Both the position numbers and the translations under genes were made by a program. The notes beneath the pieces are model-generated. The model was not told the DNA's origin and did not search any database. It saw only the letters and a list, made by a program, of their open reading frames with translations. Shown in pieces: positions 47,912 through 57,751 of a DNA stretch of 64,000 bases. This stretch comes from Ovoidimarina sp963698645. GTDB taxonomy: Bacteria > Pseudomonadota > Alphaproteobacteria > Rhodobacterales > Rhodobacteraceae. Position 1 is the first letter of the stretch; each line of letters opens with the position of its first letter. Where the stretch lies: NCBI GenBank assembly GCA_963698645.1, contig CAVORP010000001.1, positions 642,083 through 706,082 of the forward strand, read 5' to 3'.

Positions 47912-48345
47912 CGTCCTGCCTCTCCGCTCGCCTGGACGGTGAAGGCACCGGTTGCCGTGGCCACAGGCCGGTCGATGTCCTCATCCGTGGCCACCGCCCG
48001 GACAAAGGCGACCGAGCGCGTGATGTGATAACAGGTGGCCGTCGCGCGGATCGTCTGACCGGGCGTTGCCGGGCGCATGTAGTCGATCCGAAGATCCAGC
48101 GTCGCGGTGACCGCGGGGGTCTGGGGGTGACACATCACCGCCGCTCCGCCCGACGTATCCATCAGCGCCGACACCGCGCCCCCGTGAATGACCCCGGTCT
48201 TGGGATCGCCCACGAACCGCGCATCATAGGGCATTTCCAGAATGGCCTCGCCGTCGCCCACCGATACAAGCGACATCCCGAGATCCCGGCAATGCGGCAA
48301 CGCCTCAATGAACTGCCGCGCCGCGCGCGCCTTTGCATCTTCCAT
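47908..48345 (-). CDS. PaaI-family thioesterase (first of pair)
   Basis: 145-residue intact hotdog-fold acyl-CoA thioesterase. The active-site pattern is GVIHGGAVSALMDTSGG with the conserved Asp, and LRIDYMRPATPGQTIRATAT is the hotdog core. First gene of a thioesterase-thioesterase-MATE unit. It is divergent from the first MerR gene, with a small hairpin (CCCCGC-CGAA-GCGGGG, 48374-48389) in the gap. The pair may form a heteromer, but this is only inferred from adjacency. Confidence 0.88.
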   Translation of the reverse strand: MEDAKARAARQFIEALPHCRDLGMSLVSVGDGEAILEMPYDARFVGDPKTGVIHGGAVSALMDTSGGAAVMCHPQTPAVTATLDLRIDYMRPATPGQTIRATATCYHITRSVAFVRAVATDEDIDRPVATATGAFTVQASGEAGR

Positions 48346-48466
48346 GCTCGGTCTCCCTTTCCCGCCTTATCGACCCCGCCGAAGCGGGGCTGCAACCCCG
48401 AATTTTCCCCTCAAGTTTATTTGCGTGCGCGCCATGTGAAGTGATAGTGAGAGGAAAGGAGGCGCG

Positions 48467-48838
48467 ATGAGCGAAGAACGTCTCAGTTTCAAGGAAATGT
48501 GTGCGACGTTCGACGTAACTCCGCGCACGCTGCGATATTACGAATATATCGAGCTGCTCGAGCCCGTGCGCGAGGGCCGGTCGCGGTTCTACGGGCCACG
48601 GGAAACGGCACGCATGACCCTTATCCTGCGGGGTCGCCGGTTCGGCTTCAGCCTCGAGGAAATCCGTCGCTGGCTCCTGCTCTACGACCCAAAGGGCAAT
48701 CAGGACCAGCTACGTGAATTCCTCAGCCTCGCTGACCGACAGCTTGCCGCGCTGGCCGAGGAACGCGCACAACTCGACAAGACGATCAGCGAGCTTCAGG
48801 CGCTGCGGGACCAGACCGAGCAATCCCTGACGTCCTGA
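48467..48838 (+). CDS. MerR-family transcriptional regulator (first of tandem pair)
   Basis: 123-residue regulator. The N-terminal winged helix-turn-helix is LSFKEMCATFDVTPRTLRYY, followed by RFYGPRETARMTLILRGRRF and FSLEEIRRWLLLYDPKGNQ, then a coiled coil for dimerisation. There are no cysteine ligands, so it is not a metal sensor; the pattern resembles MerR regulators of acyl-CoA degradation. It is a clear paralogue of the next gene. GGAAAGGAGG precedes the ATG. Confidence 0.88.
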   Translation: MSEERLSFKEMCATFDVTPRTLRYYEYIELLEPVREGRSRFYGPRETARMTLILRGRRFGFSLEEIRRWLLLYDPKGNQDQLREFLSLADRQLAALAEERAQLDKTISELQALRDQTEQSLTS

Positions 48839-48922
48839 CCGCGCCGATTTCCCACCCCCCTAACACGCAACATCCGAAACATGTTCCACTCTCTCAGGGA
48901 ACAGAATTGCCGTTCCAATAAG

Positions 48923-48954
48923 TTGACGCAACGTTCTGCTTACGTAAACGTCAA
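48923..48954. promoter_or_regulatory. Putative MerR-type operator upstream of second regulator gene
   Basis: TTGACG (48923-48928) and CGTCAA (48949-48954) are inverted, and within them TTACGTAAACGTCAA at 48940 resembles, from memory, the operators of LiuR-type MerR regulators of branched-chain amino-acid and fatty-acid degradation. It lies 63 bases before the second MerR start, consistent with autoregulation and control of the acyl-CoA genes. Confidence 0.5.
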
Positions 48955-49016
48955 CGTGTCTTGATCGACTCGGAGATCTGTCGCATCTGAGGTCAAACGA
49001 ACAAGGAATCTATCGG

Positions 49017-49418
49017 ATGACTGATGATCTGATGACCATTCGCGAGATGTGCGCCGCTTTCGATGTGACCCCGCGCACGTTGCGTTTCTACGAGTCCAAG
49101 GAGCTGCTTTTCCCGAAGCGCGAAGGCCAGAAACGCCTGTTCACCCGCCGCGACCGCGCCCGGCTGAAACTGATCCTGCGCGGCAAACGCTTTGGCTTCT
49201 CGCTCGAAGAAATCCGACAATTGCTCGAACTCTACGATGCCGGCGACCAGCAGCTCACGCAGCTCACCCGCACCTTCCAGCTCGCCCAGGAACGGCTGGC
49301 GGACATGATCGCCCAGCGCGACGAGCTGAACGAAGCGATCGATGATCTCAGGGAACAGCTGAAATGGGGGCAGGACATGATCACGACCCTCCAGCAGCCT
49401 TCCGAAGCCGCCCAGTAA
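49017..49418 (+). CDS. MerR-family transcriptional regulator (second of tandem pair)
   Basis: 133-residue paralogue of the preceding regulator: MTIREMCAAFDVTPRTLRFY, LFTRRDRARLKLILRGKRFG and FSLEEIRQLLELYDAGDQQL, then a coiled coil. No metal-binding cysteines. It lies 28 bases before the acyl-CoA dehydrogenase gene, and a LiuR-like inverted repeat is in its promoter region. It is the best candidate for controlling the beta-oxidation cluster, though its inducer is unknown. Confidence 0.9.
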   Translation: MTDDLMTIREMCAAFDVTPRTLRFYESKELLFPKREGQKRLFTRRDRARLKLILRGKRFGFSLEEIRQLLELYDAGDQQLTQLTRTFQLAQERLADMIAQRDELNEAIDDLREQLKWGQDMITTLQQPSEAAQ

Positions 49419-49446
49419 ACCCACGACGTCCGAAAGGGAAACACAG

Positions 49447-51225
49447 ATGCCCAGCTATTCCGCACCCACCCGCGACACCCAGTTCATCCTGCAGGAGATG
49501 CTTGACGTCACCTCGATGACCATCCCCGGTTATGACGAGCTTGATGCCGATTTCACCGCCGCCGTTCTGGAAGAATCCGGCAAGATCGCGGCCAGCGTCC
49601 TCCAGCCCCTGAACAAGGTCGGCGATACCGAGGGCTGCAAGCTCGAGAATGGCGTCGTCCGCACGCCGAAAGGCTTCAAGGAAGCCTTCGATCTGATGCG
49701 CGAAGGTGGCTGGCCCGCACTGGATGTCGATCCCGAATACGGCGGCCAGGGCATGCCCGCCGTCCTCAACCTCGCAACGGGCGAATATTTCTCATCGGCC
49801 AACATGGCGTTCCAGATCTATTTCGGTCTGACCCATGGCGCGATTTCGGCAATCAACGAGCACGGCACGGCGGATCAGAAATCCACCTACCTGCCCAAGA
49901 TGGCCTCGGGCGAATGGTCGGGAACGATGAACCTCACCGAACCCCATTGCGGCACCGATCTGGGCCTGATGCGCACCAAGGCGGAGCCGCAGGCGGACGG
50001 CACCTATCGCATCTCCGGCCAGAAGATCTGGATCTCGGGCGGCGAACAGGATCTGACCGACAACATCATTCACCTCGTTCTGGCCAAGATCCCCGGCGGC
50101 CCCGAAGGCGTGAAAGGGATCTCGCTCTTCATCGTGCCCAAGTTCCTCGTGAACGAGGATGGAAGCCTTGGCGCGCGCAACGCGCTCTCCTGCGGCGGGC
50201 TCGAGGAAAAGATGGGGATCCACGGCAACTCCACCTGCGTGATGAACTATGACGGTGCCACAGGTTATCTGATCGGCGAGATGCACAAGGGCATGCGCGC
50301 CATGTTCACCATGATGAACGAAGCACGGCTTCTTGTGGCGATGCAGGGATATGCGCAGGCAAGCGTCGCCTATCAGAACGCGCTTGGCTTTGCCCGTGAC
50401 CGCCTTCAGGGCCGCGACGTGACCGGCGACAAGAACCCCAATGGCCCCGCCGATCCGATCATCGTGCATCCCGACGTACGCCGGAACCTGATGGACCAGA
50501 AAAGCTTTGTCGAAGGCGCCCGTGCCTTTGCGCTCTGGGGCGCCACGCTGATCGACAGCGCCCATCGCAACAAGGATGCCGAGGCCGATGCGCTGATCTC
50601 GCTTCTGACCCCGGTCATCAAGGGCTTCCTCACTGACAAGGGCTTCGAGACGACGGTTCTGGCACAGCAGACGCTGGGCGGATCGGGCTTCACTCGCGAA
50701 TGGGGTCTTGAACAGTTCGTCCGCGATGCCCGCATCGCGATGATCTACGAAGGCACCAACGGTGTTCAGTCGCTCGATCTGGTGGGACGCAAGCTTGGCC
50801 TCAATGGCGGCAAGACGGTCATGGGCTTCTTCGAGATGGTCAAGACCTTCATCAAGGAGAACGAAGGCGACGAGGACCTCAAGGCAGGCTTCCTCGACCC
50901 GCTGAAATCCGCCTCCAAGGACCTGCAGCAGGCGGCGATGTATTTCATGCAGGAAGGCATGAAATCCCCCAACAACGCGCTGTCGGGCAGCTATGACTTC
51001 ATGCACCTGTTCGGCCATGTCTGCCTTGGCCTGATGTGGGCGCGCATGGCGAAGGCCGCGAAAGAGGCGCTGGCGGCAGGTCCCTCCGACCGCGACTTCT
51101 ATGAAGCAAAGCTCGCAACCGGGCGCTATTACATGGCGCGCCAGCTGCCGGCCACCACGATGCACCTTGCGCGCATCCGTACGGGAGCAGAGCCTGTGAT
51201 GGCGCTGGATGCCGCGAACTTCTGA
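49447..51225 (+). CDS. Acyl-CoA dehydrogenase (FadE-like, long form)
   Basis: 592-residue flavoenzyme of the first beta-oxidation step. It shows MNLTEPHCGTDLGLMRTKAE, GQKIWISGGEQDLTDNIIHL, MQGYAQASVAYQNALGFARD and the catalytic-Glu block IYEGTNGVQSLDLVGRKL, plus the C-terminal extension found in the roughly 590-residue class. Intact. The same operon carries thiolase and multifunctional-protein genes downstream, which fits fatty-acid degradation. Chain-length preference cannot be inferred. Confidence 0.94.
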   Translation: MPSYSAPTRDTQFILQEMLDVTSMTIPGYDELDADFTAAVLEESGKIAASVLQPLNKVGDTEGCKLENGVVRTPKGFKEAFDLMREGGWPALDVDPEYGGQGMPAVLNLATGEYFSSANMAFQIYFGLTHGAISAINEHGTADQKSTYLPKMASGEWSGTMNLTEPHCGTDLGLMRTKAEPQADGTYRISGQKIWISGGEQDLTDNIIHLVLAKIPGGPEGVKGISLFIVPKFLVNEDGSLGARNALSCGGLEEKMGIHGNSTCVMNYDGATGYLIGEMHKGMRAMFTMMNEARLLVAMQGYAQASVAYQNALGFARDRLQGRDVTGDKNPNGPADPIIVHPDVRRNLMDQKSFVEGARAFALWGATLIDSAHRNKDAEADALISLLTPVIKGFLTDKGFETTVLAQQTLGGSGFTREWGLEQFVRDARIAMIYEGTNGVQSLDLVGRKLGLNGGKTVMGFFEMVKTFIKENEGDEDLKAGFLDPLKSASKDLQQAAMYFMQEGMKSPNNALSGSYDFMHLFGHVCLGLMWARMAKAAKEALAAGPSDRDFYEAKLATGRYYMARQLPATTMHLARIRTGAEPVMALDAANF

Positions 51226-51237
51226 GGAGACCAGACA

Positions 51238-51450
51238 ATGCCCAAACGCTTTCGACTGACCCGCCGCTTCCCCTGCGCAATGACCGAGGATGGCTATCGC
51301 CGCCTCAAACGCTTTGCCGCAGAGGCGGGGCTGGATGAAGGCGAGGCATTGTCGTTCCTCTTCGAGAATTTCGAATCCGTCACCGACGCCGAAAACCTCG
51401 GCGCCCGTTTGCGGCTGTTCAACAGCGAGCTTGACGCCCGCAAGCGGTGA
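51238..51450 (+). CDS. Small conserved protein in beta-oxidation cluster
   Basis: 70-residue soluble protein with mixed charge (MPKRFRLTRRFPCAMTEDGY, LDEGEALSFLFENFESVTDA). It starts 12 bases after the acyl-CoA dehydrogenase stop with a GAGGAGA ribosome-binding site. Codon use matches its neighbours, supporting a real gene. I recognise no domain; the N-terminal half resembles a short ribbon-helix-helix-like arrangement, but that is speculative. Confidence 0.65.
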   Translation: MPKRFRLTRRFPCAMTEDGYRRLKRFAAEAGLDEGEALSFLFENFESVTDAENLGARLRLFNSELDARKR

Positions 51451-51479
51451 CAGGCTCGACCCTTTCGGAAAGGCGCAGA

Positions 51480-52127
51480 ATGACACTCCGGCTCTATTGC
51501 TTCGGTGAAAGCGGAAATGCCTACAAGGCCGCCCTCACGCTTGAACTTGCCGGCGCGGACTGGGAACCGGTCTATGTCGACTTTTTCAACGGCGAGGCCC
51601 GCAGCGAGGCGTTCCGCCGCGACATCAACCCGATGGGCGAAGTCCCGGTCCTGATCGACACCGATCACGACTATCGCCTGACCCAATCCGGCGCGATCCA
51701 GGATTACGTGGTCCATCTGACGGGCAAACTCACCGGCGCCACTCCAGAGGAACGGCGCGAAGTTCTGCGCTGGACGCTGTGGGACAATCACAAGCTGTCG
51801 AGCCTTGCCGGCAACACCCGCTTCCTGATGAACTTCCTGCCCGAGGACAAACGCCCGACCGAAGTGATCGGCTTTCAGCTTGGCCGGCTGAAGGCCAGCT
51901 ACACGGTGCTGAACGACCACCTTGCAAACCGCGACTGGATCGTGGGCAACGCGATGACCACCGCCGATATCTCCTGCTGCGGCTACCTCTTTTATCCCGA
52001 ACCCTTCGGCTTCGACCGCGCCGACTGGCCCCATATCGACGCCTGGCTCACCCGAATCTCGGATACGCCCGGCTGGAAACACCCCTATGACCTGATGCCG
52101 GGCTCACCGGCCGATCGGGCAAACTGA
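51480..52127 (+). CDS. Glutathione S-transferase family protein
   Basis: 215-residue protein. The N-terminal thioredoxin-like domain has LYCFGESGNAYKAALTLELA, INPMGEVPVLIDTD and LTQSGAIQDYVVHL with the usual cis-Pro and Ser-Glu/Gln-like glutathione contacts. The C-terminal helical domain has RDWIVGNAMTTADISCCGYL. Intact, ATG at 51480. It lies within the beta-oxidation cluster and may help with toxic aldehydes or CoA-ester metabolism; this is inferred from context. Confidence 0.88.
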   Translation: MTLRLYCFGESGNAYKAALTLELAGADWEPVYVDFFNGEARSEAFRRDINPMGEVPVLIDTDHDYRLTQSGAIQDYVVHLTGKLTGATPEERREVLRWTLWDNHKLSSLAGNTRFLMNFLPEDKRPTEVIGFQLGRLKASYTVLNDHLANRDWIVGNAMTTADISCCGYLFYPEPFGFDRADWPHIDAWLTRISDTPGWKHPYDLMPGSPADRAN

Positions 52128-52138
52128 AGGACCCTCCG

Positions 52139-53350
52139 ATGACCGACGCTTTCATCTACGACACCGTCCGCACCCCGCGCGGCAAGGGCCGCCCTGATGG
52201 CAGCCTGCACGAGGTTACCGCCGCCCGCCTGTCCGCCGAGGTCCTGAACGCCGTCAAGGATCGCAACAATCTCGATACATCGGGGATCGAGGACGTGATC
52301 TGGGGCAACGTGACCCAGATCGGCGAACAGGGCGGCTGCCTTGCGCGCACCGCCGTTCTGGCCTCGGATTTCGCCGAAAGCGTGCCGGGCCTTTCGATCA
52401 ACCGCTTCTGCGCCTCGGGCCTCGAAGCCGTGAACGTCGCCGCGAACCAGGTGCGGGGCGGCGCCGGCCACGCCTATGTCGCCGGTGGTGTCGAAATGAT
52501 GGGCCGCGTTCCCATGGGCTCGGACGGCGCCGCCATCGCCGCCGACCCGTCGATCGCGATGAAGACCTATTTCGTGCCCCAGGGTATCGCCGCCGACCTG
52601 ATCGCAACCGAATACGGGATCAGCCGGGACGACGCCGATGCGCTGGCCGTCGAAAGCCAGAACCGCGCCGCCGCCGCATGGAAGGAAGGCCGGTTCGGCC
52701 GCTCCGTCGTCACCGTCCGCGACATGAACGGTATTCCGATCCTCGACCGCGACGAATACATGCGCCCCGGCACCGACATGCAGAGCCTTGGCGCGCTCAA
52801 ACCCGCCTTTCAGCAGATGGGCGAGGTGATGCCGGGCTTTGACAAGATCGCGCTGATGAAATTCCCGCATCTCGAGCGGATCAACCACATCCACCACGCG
52901 GGCAATTCCAGCGGGATCGTCGATGGCGCCGCCGCCGTCCTGATCGGCAATGCCGAATTCGGCAAGGCCAACGGTCTGAAACCCCGCGCCCGCATCCGCG
53001 CGACCGCAAAGATCGGGACTGACCCGACGATCATGCTCACGGGCCCGGTGCCGGTCACCGAAAAGATCCTCGCCGACAGCGGCATGAGCATCTCCGATAT
53101 CGACCTGTTCGAGGTCAACGAGGCCTTCTCGTCGGTCGTCCTGCGCTTCATGCAGGCCTTCGACGTCGACCATGACCGCGTCAACGTGAATGGCGGCGCA
53201 ATCGCCATGGGTCACCCGCTTGGCGCAACCGGTGCGATCATCCTCGGAACCCTGCTCGACGAGCTGGAGCGCACCGGCAAGGGCACCGGTCTCGCGACGC
53301 TCTGCGTCGCGTCGGGAATGGGTGCCGCGACCATCCTCGAACGGGTCTGA
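52139..53350 (+). CDS. Acetyl-CoA C-acyltransferase (thiolase)
   Basis: 403-residue thiolase performing the last beta-oxidation step. The acylated Cys is in INRFCASGLEAVNVAA, the His in GGAIAMGHPLGATGA and the second Cys in LCVASGMGAATI. Intact. With the acyl-CoA dehydrogenase upstream and the multifunctional protein downstream it completes the cycle. The downstream partner gene is separated by a lower-GC broken gene and a cupin gene. Confidence 0.94.
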   Translation: MTDAFIYDTVRTPRGKGRPDGSLHEVTAARLSAEVLNAVKDRNNLDTSGIEDVIWGNVTQIGEQGGCLARTAVLASDFAESVPGLSINRFCASGLEAVNVAANQVRGGAGHAYVAGGVEMMGRVPMGSDGAAIAADPSIAMKTYFVPQGIAADLIATEYGISRDDADALAVESQNRAAAAWKEGRFGRSVVTVRDMNGIPILDRDEYMRPGTDMQSLGALKPAFQQMGEVMPGFDKIALMKFPHLERINHIHHAGNSSGIVDGAAAVLIGNAEFGKANGLKPRARIRATAKIGTDPTIMLTGPVPVTEKILADSGMSISDIDLFEVNEAFSSVVLRFMQAFDVDHDRVNVNGGAIAMGHPLGATGAIILGTLLDELERTGKGTGLATLCVASGMGAATILERV

Positions 53351-53513
53351 ACCGATGAAATTGGCCATTCGCGAGAGTGCCTCGGTCCCGACTACCGCAT
53401 GAGTTGCGATTTCTTGCCATGCTCCGTGGCTCTCCTAGAATCATCGAATTAACTGGCATTATTGCAGTTGCAAAAAGATCTATTTCGCTGCGAGGGTTCG
53501 TTCCGGAGTGCCA

Positions 53514-53949
53514 ATGGCCGATCGTCGATACATTCAATTCTGCGATCGTCTCGCCGCCTGCTGGATGGCGGACGATCTGGATGCAGTGGCCGACTTGCTA
53601 CTCGCACCCTCTGGCGATCTATTACGGCGATACGGTTCGGATCGAACTCAACCGTCAGGATACGATCGACTCGATCGCGATGCGGATCACAAGTTCGCGG
53701 GCCGCGGGCGCAAAGATCGTTCAAGGCGGAACTAACCGACGTATCGCGAGTCCGAGGACGGGCGGGTGGTCCTGCACATCAACTGGAAGTATCTCGACGC
53801 CACGGACCAAGCTGATCTCGCAGAGCATTCTACGGTATTACTGTCGCGAAAGCGATGCCGGGCGAGATCAAGATCGAAATGGTGGAGTTCGAAAGCGTGG
53901 CTTATCCCGTAGCGCTACTGGGAAGCCATCCCAAACGCCGGGATCATTG
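53514..53949 (+). pseudogene. Broken gene for a small NTF2/SnoaL-like protein of lower GC
   Basis: Joining three frames gives about 145 residues: MADRRYIQFCDRLAACWMAD, then HPLAIYYGDTVRIELNRQDT, then GRVVLHINWKYLDATDQADL, then EIKIEMVEFESVAYP. Frame changes lie near 53600, 53730 and 53830. The overall pattern (N-terminal helices, a central P-x-x-I strand, then alternating strands) resembles NTF2/SnoaL-like proteins. The GC is lower than that of surrounding genes. It could be a real gene damaged by sequence errors, as elsewhere, or a decayed acquired gene. Confidence 0.5.
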
Positions 53950-53969
53950 AATCAGCGGGGGACGATCTG

Positions 53970-54450
53970 ATGCCAAGGATCGACCTCTCCCAGATCCCGC
54001 TCAAGACCGGCTCCGCCTATCCCGCGCCACATGACAAGGCCATGGACGGACGCGTCGTCCCTGCGTCTCGGCGATGCGGGCGGGCTGACGCAGTTCGGTG
54101 CGAACCTGATCATCCTCGCCCCGGGCGCCCTGTCCAGCCTGCGGCACTGGCACCTGCGCGAAGACGAATTCGTGATGGTCACCCAAGGGACCGTTACACT
54201 GATCGACGATACTGGCGAGACGCCGATGGGTGTCGGGGACTGCGCGGCCTTTCCAGCAGGCGACCCCAATGGTCACCATTTCCGCAACGATACGGATACC
54301 GAGGCCCGGTTTCTGGTGGTGGGCACCCGCGCGCCCGCCGAAGTCGGCACCTATTCCGACATAGACATGCGCGTCGAAGTCAAGAACGGCGCCTTCACCT
54401 TCACCCGCAAAGACGGCAGCCCGCTGCCGCAAGACGAGAGCGAGACCTGA
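53970..54450 (+). CDS. Cupin domain-containing protein, frameshifted
   Basis: About 159-residue single-cupin protein. It starts MPRIDLSQIPLKTGSAYPAP; after a frame change near 54055 it reads SSLRLGDAGGLTQFGANLII, LRHWHLREDEFVMVTQGTVT with the metal-binding His/Glu pattern, and DCAAFPAGDPNGHHFRNDTD. It lies just upstream of the multifunctional beta-oxidation gene (2 bases), so it is co-transcribed. The function is unknown; such cupins are often annotated as transcriptional-regulator-like or isomerase-like. Confidence 0.8.
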
Positions 54451-54451
54451 T

Positions 54452-56651
54452 ATGGCCGATTTCACCTATGCACTTGGCGACGACGGCGTCGCCATCATCA
54501 CCTGGGACGTTCCCGGCAAATCCATGAACGTGCTCAGCCTCGAAGGCAGCGCGCTCCTGAACGAGATGATCGACCGCGCTCTGGCCGATGACGCGGTCAA
54601 GGGCGTGATCCTGACCTCGGGCAAGGACAGCTTTGCCGCCGGGATGGATCTCAACATCCTCGCCGGTCTGCGCAGCAGCTCCGACAACTCCCGCCCAGTC
54701 GATCTTCGACTTCACGATGAACGGCCACGCCATGATGCGCAAGATCGAGCGCGCGGGCATGGACCCCAAGACGCTCAAGGGCGGCAAACCGATCGTCGCC
54801 GCTCTCCCCGGCACGGCGCTTGGCATCGGGCTCGAGATTCCGCTGTCCTGCCACCGGATCATCGCGGCCGACGACCCCAAGGCGCGGATCGGCCTGCCTG
54901 AGATCATGGTCGGCCTGTTTCCCGGCGGTGGCGGCACCACCCGGATCGTCCGCAAGATGGGTTTGATGGCCGCAAGCCCGCACCTTCTCGAAGGCAAGAC
55001 CTATGCTCCCGACAAGGCGCGCGCGGCGGGCCTGATCGACGAGGTCGTGCCAGCGGATCAACTCATGACCCGCGCCCGCGAATGGGTGTTGGGTGCGACG
55101 GACGCCGATCTCGTGAAACCCTGGGACCAGAAGGGCTACAAGATGCCCGGCGGAACCCCCTATCATCCCGCGGGATTCATGACCTTCGTGGGCGCGGCGG
55201 CTATGGTGCATGGCCGCACCATGGGCGTCTACCCGGCCGCAAAGGCGCTTCTGTCGGCCGCCTATGAAGGCGCGCTCGTTCCCTTCGACACCGCGCTGAA
55301 GATCGAGGCCCGCTGGTTCACCAATGTCCTGCTGAACCCCTCCTCCTCGGCCATGATCCGGTCGCTCTTCGTCAACAAGGGCGCGCTGGAAAAGGGCGCC
55401 AACCGCCCCGAGGCTCCCGATCAGCGGGTTCGCAAGCTCGGCGTCATGGGCGCGGGCATGATGGGTGCTGGCATCGCCTATGTCGCCGCCAATGCGGGGA
55501 TCGAGGTCGTACTGATCGACCAGCAACAGGACGCCGCCGATCGCGGCAAGGCCTATTCCGAGGGGATCCTCGACAAGGGCATCCAGCGCCGCAAGGTGAC
55601 CGAAGAGAAGAAACAGCAGGTCCTTGGCCGGATCACCGCCACCACCGACTATGCCGCACTTCAGGGCTGCGATCTGGTGGTCGAGGCGGTGTTTGAAGAC
55701 CCCGCGATCAAGGCCGAGGTGACGAAGGCCGTCGAGGCCGCGGTCGGCCCCGATTGCATCTTCGCCACCAACACCTCGACCCTGCCGATCAGCGATCTGG
55801 CCCATGCCTCGTCCCGACCGGAACAGTTCATCGGCATCCACTTCTTCTCGCCCGTCGACAAGATGATGCTGGTGGAAATCATCCGCGGCAAACAGACCGG
55901 CGACCGCGCGGTCGCCAAGGCGCTGGATTTCGTCCAGCAGATCCGCAAGACCCCGATCGTGGTGAACGATGCGCGCTTCTTCTACGCCAACCGCTGCATC
56001 ATTCCCTACCTGAACGAAGGCATCCGGATGGTGGGCGAGGGCGTCGTACCCGCGCTCGTGGAGAACGCCGCGAAACTCGTGGGCCTGCCGCTCGGCCCCC
56101 TGCAACTGGTGGACGAGACCTCGATCGACCTTGGCGTCAAGATCGCCAAGGCCACGCGCGCCGCCATGGGCGACGCCTATCCCGATGGCGCGGTGGACGA
56201 GGTGCTGTTCTGGCTGGCCGATCAGGGCCGGATGGGCCGCAAGTCGAAATCGGGTTTCTACAGCTATGACGAGGCGGGCAAGCGTACCGGTCTCTGGGAC
56301 GGGCTAGCCGCGCAATACCCGCAGGCCGCCGATCAGCCGGAACTGGCCGAGGTCCAGCACCGCCTGCTCTTCGCCCAGGTGCTCGAGGCCGTGCGCGCGC
56401 TGGAAGAAGGGGTGCTCACCGATATCCGCGAAGGCGATGTCGGCGCGATCCTTGGCTGGGGCTTTGCGCCATGGTCGGGCGGGCCGTTCTCCTGGCTCGA
56501 TATCATGGGCGCGGCCCGCGCGGTCGAGATCTGCGACGATCTTGCCGCCCGGCATGGTGCACGTTTCACCGCGCCCGCCCTGCTGCGCGACATGGCCGCC
56601 AAGGGCGAAACCTTCTACGGCCGGTTCGCGCCAACCGCCGCAGCCGCCTGA
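54452..56651 (+). CDS. Multifunctional fatty-acid oxidation protein (enoyl-CoA hydratase/3-hydroxyacyl-CoA dehydrogenase), frameshifted
   Basis: FadB/FadJ-type protein of about 732 residues. The N-terminal hydratase domain has SFAAGMDLNILAG, TALGIGLEIPLSCHRIIAAD and GLPEIMVGLFPGGGGTTR with the expected Glu residues. The dehydrogenase domain has LGVMGAGMMGAGIAYVAANA, ATNTSTLPISDLA and the catalytic-His motif FIGIHFFSPVDKMMLVEII. A frame change near 54697 rejoins SIFDFTMNGHAMMRKIERAG. It completes the beta-oxidation set with the acyl-CoA dehydrogenase and thiolase upstream. Confidence 0.92.
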
Positions 56652-56686
56652 CGGACGGGGCGGCGGGTCTTTCCCGGCCTGCCGCC

Positions 56687-57586
56687 CTACCGCCCCCGGA
56701 GCGCGATCACCGCGCCGGACGCAACGATCACCCCGATCCCCACCAGCGCGAAGGGATCGAGCGTCTCCCCCCGCAGGATCCACGCCCAAGCGGCGACGAA
56801 GACGAGCAGCGAATATTCGAAACTCGCACTGAACGATGCTTCGCCAAGCTGATAGGCGCGCACGATCAACCAGACCCCCACGACCGATCCCAGCGCCTGC
56901 ACGAAGGTCCAGAACCAGAACGGCCCGTCCGGCGCCACCCAGCCACGGGCCAGAAAGCCCTCGGGCCCCGGCGCAGCGATCTGCGGAAAGAGCGTCAGCA
57001 CGAGCAATCCCAGTGCCGACCAAGCCCCCATCGCCAGAAAATTTCCGGCCAGAAGGCTGAGCGCGCTTTCCCCGCTACACCACCGGCGCGTGGCGATAGC
57101 GCCGATGGCGTACAGGAACCCCGCAAGAACCGGCACCAGAACCATGGGCGACAGCGCCTCTGCATCGGGTCTCAGGACCAGAATGACACCGACGAACCCG
57201 GCCACCGCCGCGCCGATCCGGATCGGCCCTACCCTCTCACCCAGAAACAGGACCGAGATGATCATCACCCAGACCGGCGAAGTGAACAGCCCCGCCACGG
57301 CCTCGGCAATTGGCAGGAAGGCCAGCGCACCGAAATACAGCATCATCGCAGCCGAAAGGAACAGGCTCCGCGCCGCGACCGCACGCCAGCGCAAGGGGCG
57401 CATCCCTCCCATCCCCAGAAGCGTCATCGCGGCCACCATCGGCAGTGCCATCAGCGTCCGCAGGAACTGGAATTGCCAGAGCCCGTGATTTTCGGCGATC
57501 ACAACCACGAAATTGTCTATGAAGCCGATGATCAGCATCGCGGCCAGCATCGCTGCGGCGGCGGCAAGGGGCCGTGTTTCGATCAT
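56687..57586 (-). CDS. EamA/DMT family transporter
   Basis: 299-residue inner-membrane protein with ten predicted hydrophobic helices in two EamA repeats (first repeat ends near FTSPVWVMIISVLFLGERVG, second near FSASFEYSLLVFVAAWAWIL). Such proteins export metabolites or drugs. Intact. It is convergent with the multifunctional beta-oxidation gene. The substrate cannot be predicted. Confidence 0.87.
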   Translation of the reverse strand: MIETRPLAAAAAMLAAMLIIGFIDNFVVVIAENHGLWQFQFLRTLMALPMVAAMTLLGMGGMRPLRWRAVAARSLFLSAAMMLYFGALAFLPIAEAVAGLFTSPVWVMIISVLFLGERVGPIRIGAAVAGFVGVILVLRPDAEALSPMVLVPVLAGFLYAIGAIATRRWCSGESALSLLAGNFLAMGAWSALGLLVLTLFPQIAAPGPEGFLARGWVAPDGPFWFWTFVQALGSVVGVWLIVRAYQLGEASFSASFEYSLLVFVAAWAWILRGETLDPFALVGIGVIVASGAVIALRGR

Positions 57587-57751
57587 CCGTCTCTCCTTGA
57601 ACCGCGCGACGAAAGCACCAAACGGCGGCGCTTTGCAATGGGCTCTCTTTCACTTCCCCGAATGCGCTTTTCAGGTGCGCCGGCAATTGTGGCGGCGCAC
57701 ATGCTTGTCTATCCTCGCGCCAGGGGACGGGAAGGCTGACATCGACATAAG

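Noticed and set aside
49792..51486. 564-codon minus-strand frame opposite the acyl-CoA dehydrogenase
   Set aside because: It is antisense to a gene with complete catalytic motifs and has no recognisable domain of its own.
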